Below, piece after piece: positions 60,797-64,000 of a stretch of DNA of 64,000 bases (positions are counted from its first letter, which is position 1; the number at the start of each line of letters is the position of its first letter). The translations under genes and the position numbers were made by a program. Under the pieces are notes generated by a model, which saw only the letters and a program-made list of their open reading frames with translations, was not told the origin of the DNA and made no database searches. The stretch is from Lacticaseibacillus suilingensis (GTDB lineage: Bacteria > Bacillota > Bacilli > Lactobacillales > Lactobacillaceae), in NCBI RefSeq assembly GCF_016861845.1, contig NZ_BOLV01000001.1, positions 227,453-291,452 of the forward strand, given 5' to 3'.

Positions 60797-62569
60797 ATGG
60801 ATTACAATTCTTTTCGCGATCGGCAGCCCAGCACCGCCGTCACGGTGAAGACTGACGTGACTTTCACCTTGCATGGCGAGGATCAAACCACCGCGAGTCT
60901 GCTGCTGGCCAAAGATGGCGCGGATTACGACACCATCGCCATGACGCAGGTGGTAGGGGGCTTTACCCTCACGGTGACGCCGCCGACGCCGGGTTTGTGG
61001 TTTTATGCTTTTGCCTTGGGTGATGGTCGTTTTCTGAGTGCCAGCATGGCCGGACTCGGTGGGCCTGCCCAGATTGTGGCAGAGCTTTCGCAGGTGCAGC
61101 CCTATCAGCTGACCGTGGCTGCCAGTTTTGACGCTATGCCCAGCTGGTATCAGGATGCGCAAATTTACCACATCTTCGTCGACCGCTTCAATAACGGCAA
61201 CCAGGATGGTCGGGTGCTGGCGCCGAAAGCCAATAGTTTTTTGTATGGTCAGCTCACTGATGATCCGTATTACGTCAAAGATGCCGCTGGCGAAGTGGTG
61301 CGATGGGATTTTTATGGCGGCAATCTGGCCGGCATCACCGCTAAGCTCGATTGGTTGCAGCAGCAGGGTTACACGGCGCTATATTTAAGCCCGATTTTTG
61401 AAGCCGCCAGCAATCATCGCTATGACACGGCGGATTATTTCCACATTGATCCGATGTTAGGCGACCTGTCAGCGTTCAAGGCCTTAGTAGCAGGCCTGCA
61501 TCAGCGCGGCATGCGACTGATTTTGGATGGGGTGTTCAATCATGTGGGCCGCGATTCGCGCTACTTTAACGCGGTGGGTCACTATCCCACTGTCGGCGCA
61601 GCGCAATCGCCAACCAGTCCGTACTATGATTGGTTCACCTTTAAGCATTATCCCGACGATTATGCCAGTTGGTGGGGGGTAGCGGATCTACCCGCCATCA
61701 ATAAAACCAGCCAGTCGTTCCACGACTTTATCGCTGGCGGACCGGATTCGGTCATCGGCTATTGGACCGGCCTAGGGGTGGACGGCTGGCGGCTGGATGT
61801 GGTGGACGAGCTCGATACGGCTTTTGTGACGCAAATTCGCCAGTTGCTGGATCAGTATCCGGACCGAGTGCTGATTGGTGAGGTGTGGGAAGATGCCTCC
61901 AACAAGGTCGCTTACGGCCAGCGCAAACCCTACCTGCTCGGCGGGTCGCTCCAAGCGGTGATGAATTATCCGCAGCGGGAGCTGATGGTGCAATTTGCGG
62001 CCGGCCAAATGCCTGCCGCTGCTGTGGCCCAGCGCCTGCTGACAATGCAGGCGAATTACCCACCGGCAGTGTTCGCCTATAATTTCACCAGCTTAGGTAC
62101 ACATGATACAGAACGGCTCAAAACGTTGTTGCCAGAGGCCGCTCAGTTGCGTCAGGCGGTGCTGCTGTGGACGGTACTGCCGGGCAACCGTGTCATCTAC
62201 TACGGGGATGAGGCCGGGCTGACCGGGGGCCGCGACCCGCAAAATCGCAAGTACTATCCTTGGGGGCATGAAGACGCCGCCACCATGGCCTTATACGCCG
62301 AAGCAACGCACTGGCGCCAATTGCCGGCGCTGCATGGTGCCGCTGCGTTTTGGACCTTCGCCATGGAGGCGGGATTGGTCGTTGTGCGGCAAAGCGCCGC
62401 TCAGGTGGTGGTGGCCTATTTTAACCCCACCAATGGGGCTCTTTTGTTTAGCCCACCAGCGCCGGCAACAGGGCTGCCACCGGCACTGCAAGAACTGCTG
62501 CCCACCGTGTTAGTCCAGGCGCATGATCAAGTGCTGCAAACCTTCACCCAATCCTCGTTTGGTCGCTAG
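60797..62569 (+). CDS. GH13 neopullulanase/maltogenic amylase-type glycosidase
   Basis: A 590-residue GH13 enzyme with an N-terminal beta-sandwich domain (about residues 1-115) and a barrel with the subfamily 20-like plan. The QIYHIFVDRFNNG stretch, Asp near 332 in DGWRLDVVDELD, Glu near 361 in LIGEVWED and Asp near 435 in GTHDTER make up the active site. It probably trims glycogen or linear dextrins inside the cell (the gene at this place is often called amylopullulanase or maltogenic amylase); no signal peptide is seen. A GTG at 60788 is another possible start. It follows glgP by 9 bp and ends the operon. Confidence 0.86.
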   Translation: MDYNSFRDRQPSTAVTVKTDVTFTLHGEDQTTASLLLAKDGADYDTIAMTQVVGGFTLTVTPPTPGLWFYAFALGDGRFLSASMAGLGGPAQIVAELSQVQPYQLTVAASFDAMPSWYQDAQIYHIFVDRFNNGNQDGRVLAPKANSFLYGQLTDDPYYVKDAAGEVVRWDFYGGNLAGITAKLDWLQQQGYTALYLSPIFEAASNHRYDTADYFHIDPMLGDLSAFKALVAGLHQRGMRLILDGVFNHVGRDSRYFNAVGHYPTVGAAQSPTSPYYDWFTFKHYPDDYASWWGVADLPAINKTSQSFHDFIAGGPDSVIGYWTGLGVDGWRLDVVDELDTAFVTQIRQLLDQYPDRVLIGEVWEDASNKVAYGQRKPYLLGGSLQAVMNYPQRELMVQFAAGQMPAAAVAQRLLTMQANYPPAVFAYNFTSLGTHDTERLKTLLPEAAQLRQAVLLWTVLPGNRVIYYGDEAGLTGGRDPQNRKYYPWGHEDAATMALYAEATHWRQLPALHGAAAFWTFAMEAGLVVVRQSAAQVVVAYFNPTNGALLFSPPAPATGLPPALQELLPTVLVQAHDQVLQTFTQSSFGR

Positions 62570-62571
62570 TC

Positions 62572-62622
62572 AAAAAGCGCGCTACATCAACCAGCAAAGT
62601 TGACGCAGCGCGCTTAGTTTTA
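62572..62622. terminator. Terminator between the GH13 and ApbE genes
   Basis: AAAAAGCGCGCT and AGCGCGCTTAGTTTT, with inner TCAAC/GTTGA pairing; it can serve both converging genes. Confidence 0.8.
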
Positions 62623-62630
62623 ACTCGGTG

Positions 62631-63566
62631 CTAGTGGCCCATGGTGGGCATCAAAGTTTCTCTTAGCCCACTGGTTTGGGTGATTTGAGTGGCCTTGGTG
62701 ATGAAAATGGCCTCAGCGGCTTCATCCTCAATCACATCAAAGCCAGCTGGAATGCCGGCGTAAAAGCCCACAGAAGAGAGCACGTCCGCTTTTTCGGCGG
62801 AGTCTGCGACGACGGTGATGCTGGCCATATCGGAATCAACTGGACTGCCTGTTTCTGGATCAAGCAAGTGGTGATAAACATGCCCGCGCCGGTCAAAGTG
62901 GCGGAAATAAATTCCGGTGGTGACGACGGCTTTGGGGCTGGTGGTGAGGGTGGCAATCGGCGGATTGCCGGGTTCGCGGGGATCCGTGATCGGTACCTGC
63001 CACAACGGCACGCCTTGCTCACTGTTGCCGAACAGCAGTTGGTTACCCGCCAAGTCAATCAGGCCGCCGGTGACCCCGCGCTGCTGCCAGAGCTTACCCA
63101 TTTCATCAATGATGAAGCCTTTGGCAATCCCGCCAAGATCCAGGGACATGCCAGGTTCGCTCAGAAACACCGTTTGGGCTTCTGAATCCAAAATCACTTT
63201 GTCCGGATCTGTCAAAGCCAGCCGTGCTTTGATCCGGTCGCTGCTCGGGACGCTGGCATCATCAAAGCCGATGTGCCACAACCCCACCAGCGGCCCAATC
63301 AAAGCATTGTAACCTAGGCCGCGTTTGCTCCAAGCGACTGCCCGTGCAATCAGGTTGAAAATTGGTCGCACCGGAATGTGCACTGGGGCAATTCCCGCTT
63401 GTTGGTTGATTTGGGTCAGTAGCGAGTGCTCATCGTAAAACGAAAGCAGTTTAGCATAAGCGGAGACTAAGGCGATACTTTTATCAAAGGTGCCAGTTTC
63501 GCCACCTTCATAGATGGTGAGGGTGTTTTTAGCCCCCAGCCCATCGAACTCAATTGAAGTTGTCAT
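62631..63566 (-). CDS. ApbE-type FAD:protein FMN transferase
   Basis: A 311-residue flavin transferase. The N-terminal stretch SAYAKLLSFYDEHSLLTQINQQAG, the central MSLDLGGIAKGFIIDEM near residue 150-166 and the late PKAVVTTGIYFRHFD and HHLLDPETGSPVDSDMASITVVA follow the ApbE plan. The enzyme attaches FMN covalently to a Ser/Thr in target proteins, in lactic acid bacteria often extracellular electron transfer or fumarate-reductase-like flavoproteins. I see no signal peptide or lipobox, so it may work inside the cell. The start at 63566 follows GAGGAGG. No target gene is nearby. Confidence 0.85.
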   Translation of the reverse strand: MTTSIEFDGLGAKNTLTIYEGGETGTFDKSIALVSAYAKLLSFYDEHSLLTQINQQAGIAPVHIPVRPIFNLIARAVAWSKRGLGYNALIGPLVGLWHIGFDDASVPSSDRIKARLALTDPDKVILDSEAQTVFLSEPGMSLDLGGIAKGFIIDEMGKLWQQRGVTGGLIDLAGNQLLFGNSEQGVPLWQVPITDPREPGNPPIATLTTSPKAVVTTGIYFRHFDRRGHVYHHLLDPETGSPVDSDMASITVVADSAEKADVLSSVGFYAGIPAGFDVIEDEAAEAIFITKATQITQTSGLRETLMPTMGH

Positions 63567-63683
63567 TTTCGTTCCTCCTCGGACAAATTGGTCCGTCAGT
63601 ACGTGGTAAGTCATCAATTCAAGCGTAACCGTTTTCATAAACAAAGGCAAAGAAAAATATCCTTAATTTAATGTCCCCAGTTT

Positions 63684-64000
63684 ACAATTCAAGTGCAACA
63701 CCCTGACGACTAGACCAAAAAGGCCATGAAGACCTATTCTTGTTAGTGCTAGCTAAACAAGAAAGCAGGAATCTTCATGACCCACTCTCAGACTAACACC
63801 CACAAGCATTACCAACAACTCAGTTTTAGCGACCGTGCTACAATTCAGGCCCTTCGGGCTGCTGGTGACACCGCGACCGTGATTGCACAGAAGCTTCATC
63901 GCAGTAAAGCGACAATCTCACGAGAAATCACGCGTGGATCTGTAACTCAGCTCGACTCGAAGCGTCACTCGCATCAAGTCTATCTTGCGGAAACTGCCCA
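63684..64000 (+). mobile_element. IS30-family insertion sequence, left part
   Basis: The transposase frame at 63777 runs off the edge. The terminal repeat probably lies within 63680-63720, where CAATTCAAGTGCAACACC starts an AT-balanced non-coding end typical of IS30 elements, but I cannot fix the exact boundary or target duplication without the other end. Confidence 0.6.
63777..64000 (+). CDS. IS30-family transposase, N-terminal part (cut by window edge)
   Basis: Seventy-four codons are visible from the ATG at 63777. The segment QQLSFSDRATIQALRAAG and then VIAQKLHRSKATISREITRGS forms the helix-turn-helix that starts IS30-type transposases (LS..ER..I and S.STISRE pattern). The catalytic DDE core lies outside the window. 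The start has GCAGGA about ten bases upstream. Whether the copy is intact cannot be told. Confidence 0.85.
   Translation, partial: MTHSQTNTHKHYQQLSFSDRATIQALRAAGDTATVIAQKLHRSKATISREITRGSVTQLDSKRHSHQVYLAETA

Overview
The window is a chromosomal segment of a lactic acid bacterium of the family Lactobacillaceae, probably one of the GC-rich lineages near Lacticaseibacillus or Schleiferilactobacillus. I infer this from the strong GGAGG ribosome sites, the Firmicutes-type promoters, CIRCE and cre sites, and the gene set: phospho-beta-glucosidases with PTS IIC permeases, pyruvate oxidase, class III fructose bisphosphatase, ClpL, GlgCD heterodimer genes and SfsA. Species cannot be fixed from the sequence alone. 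I see no tRNA, rRNA, CRISPR array or prophage. One IS30-type element begins at the right edge.

Layout. 1-1.5 kb: nucleoside salvage (adenosine deaminase fragment, pyrimidine nucleoside phosphorylase). 1.6-10.5 kb: respiration block, cydABCD for cytochrome bd, a double GNAT protein, then a polyprenyl diphosphate synthase and a MenA-like prenyltransferase. 10.5-22 kb: housekeeping and envelope genes (phosphoesterase, a large candidate structured RNA ahead of uspA, sfsA, an MFS exporter, sortase, AI-2E-type membrane protein, gpmA, a DUF805 protein, efp, a polysaccharide deacetylase). 22-34.4 kb: sugar island with RpiR and GntR regulators, a 6-phospho-beta-glucosidase, two PTS IIC permeases, an Eis-like acetyltransferase and a six-gene operon for an amino-sugar-acid-like substrate (MupG-like hydrolase, metal-dependent deacetylase, DgaE, DgaF, PfkB kinase). 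35.1-39.6 kb: an aromatic amino acid ABC transporter with two binding proteins, each behind its own leader peptide attenuator. 40-48.8 kb: clpL with CIRCE, pyruvate oxidase, fbp, a YitT protein. 49-62.6 kb: glycogen metabolism, glgCD then glgBAP and a GH13 hydrolase, interrupted by a GntR/GH1 cassette. 62.6-64 kb: ApbE-like flavin transferase and the IS.

Several signals stand out. First, two homologous 19-residue leader peptides end in YYYGYYG and FFAGFFG and sit ahead of near-identical five-strand attenuators, so the two binding proteins of one transporter seem to be controlled separately by tyrosine and phenylalanine supply. Second, efp (elongation factor P) is preceded by a short reading frame with its own ribosome site that encodes PPPW, the very type of motif EF-P rescues. 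Third, six roughly 230 bp intergenic elements, here called R1, share one multi-hairpin architecture with compensatory base changes. They occur as three inverted pairs, and two of those pairs bracket the GntR/GH1 cassette inside the glycogen genes. Fourth, a transcript of about 440 nt with its own promoter, a possible long-range closing helix and a terminator-like hairpin lies ahead of uspA.

Working together, the genes describe a fermentative organism equipped for optional oxygen use (cytochrome bd, quinone tail synthesis, pyruvate oxidase), broad beta-glucoside uptake under catabolite control, glycogen storage, and several RNA-based regulatory devices. All functional statements are read from sequence and family knowledge; no database search was run.
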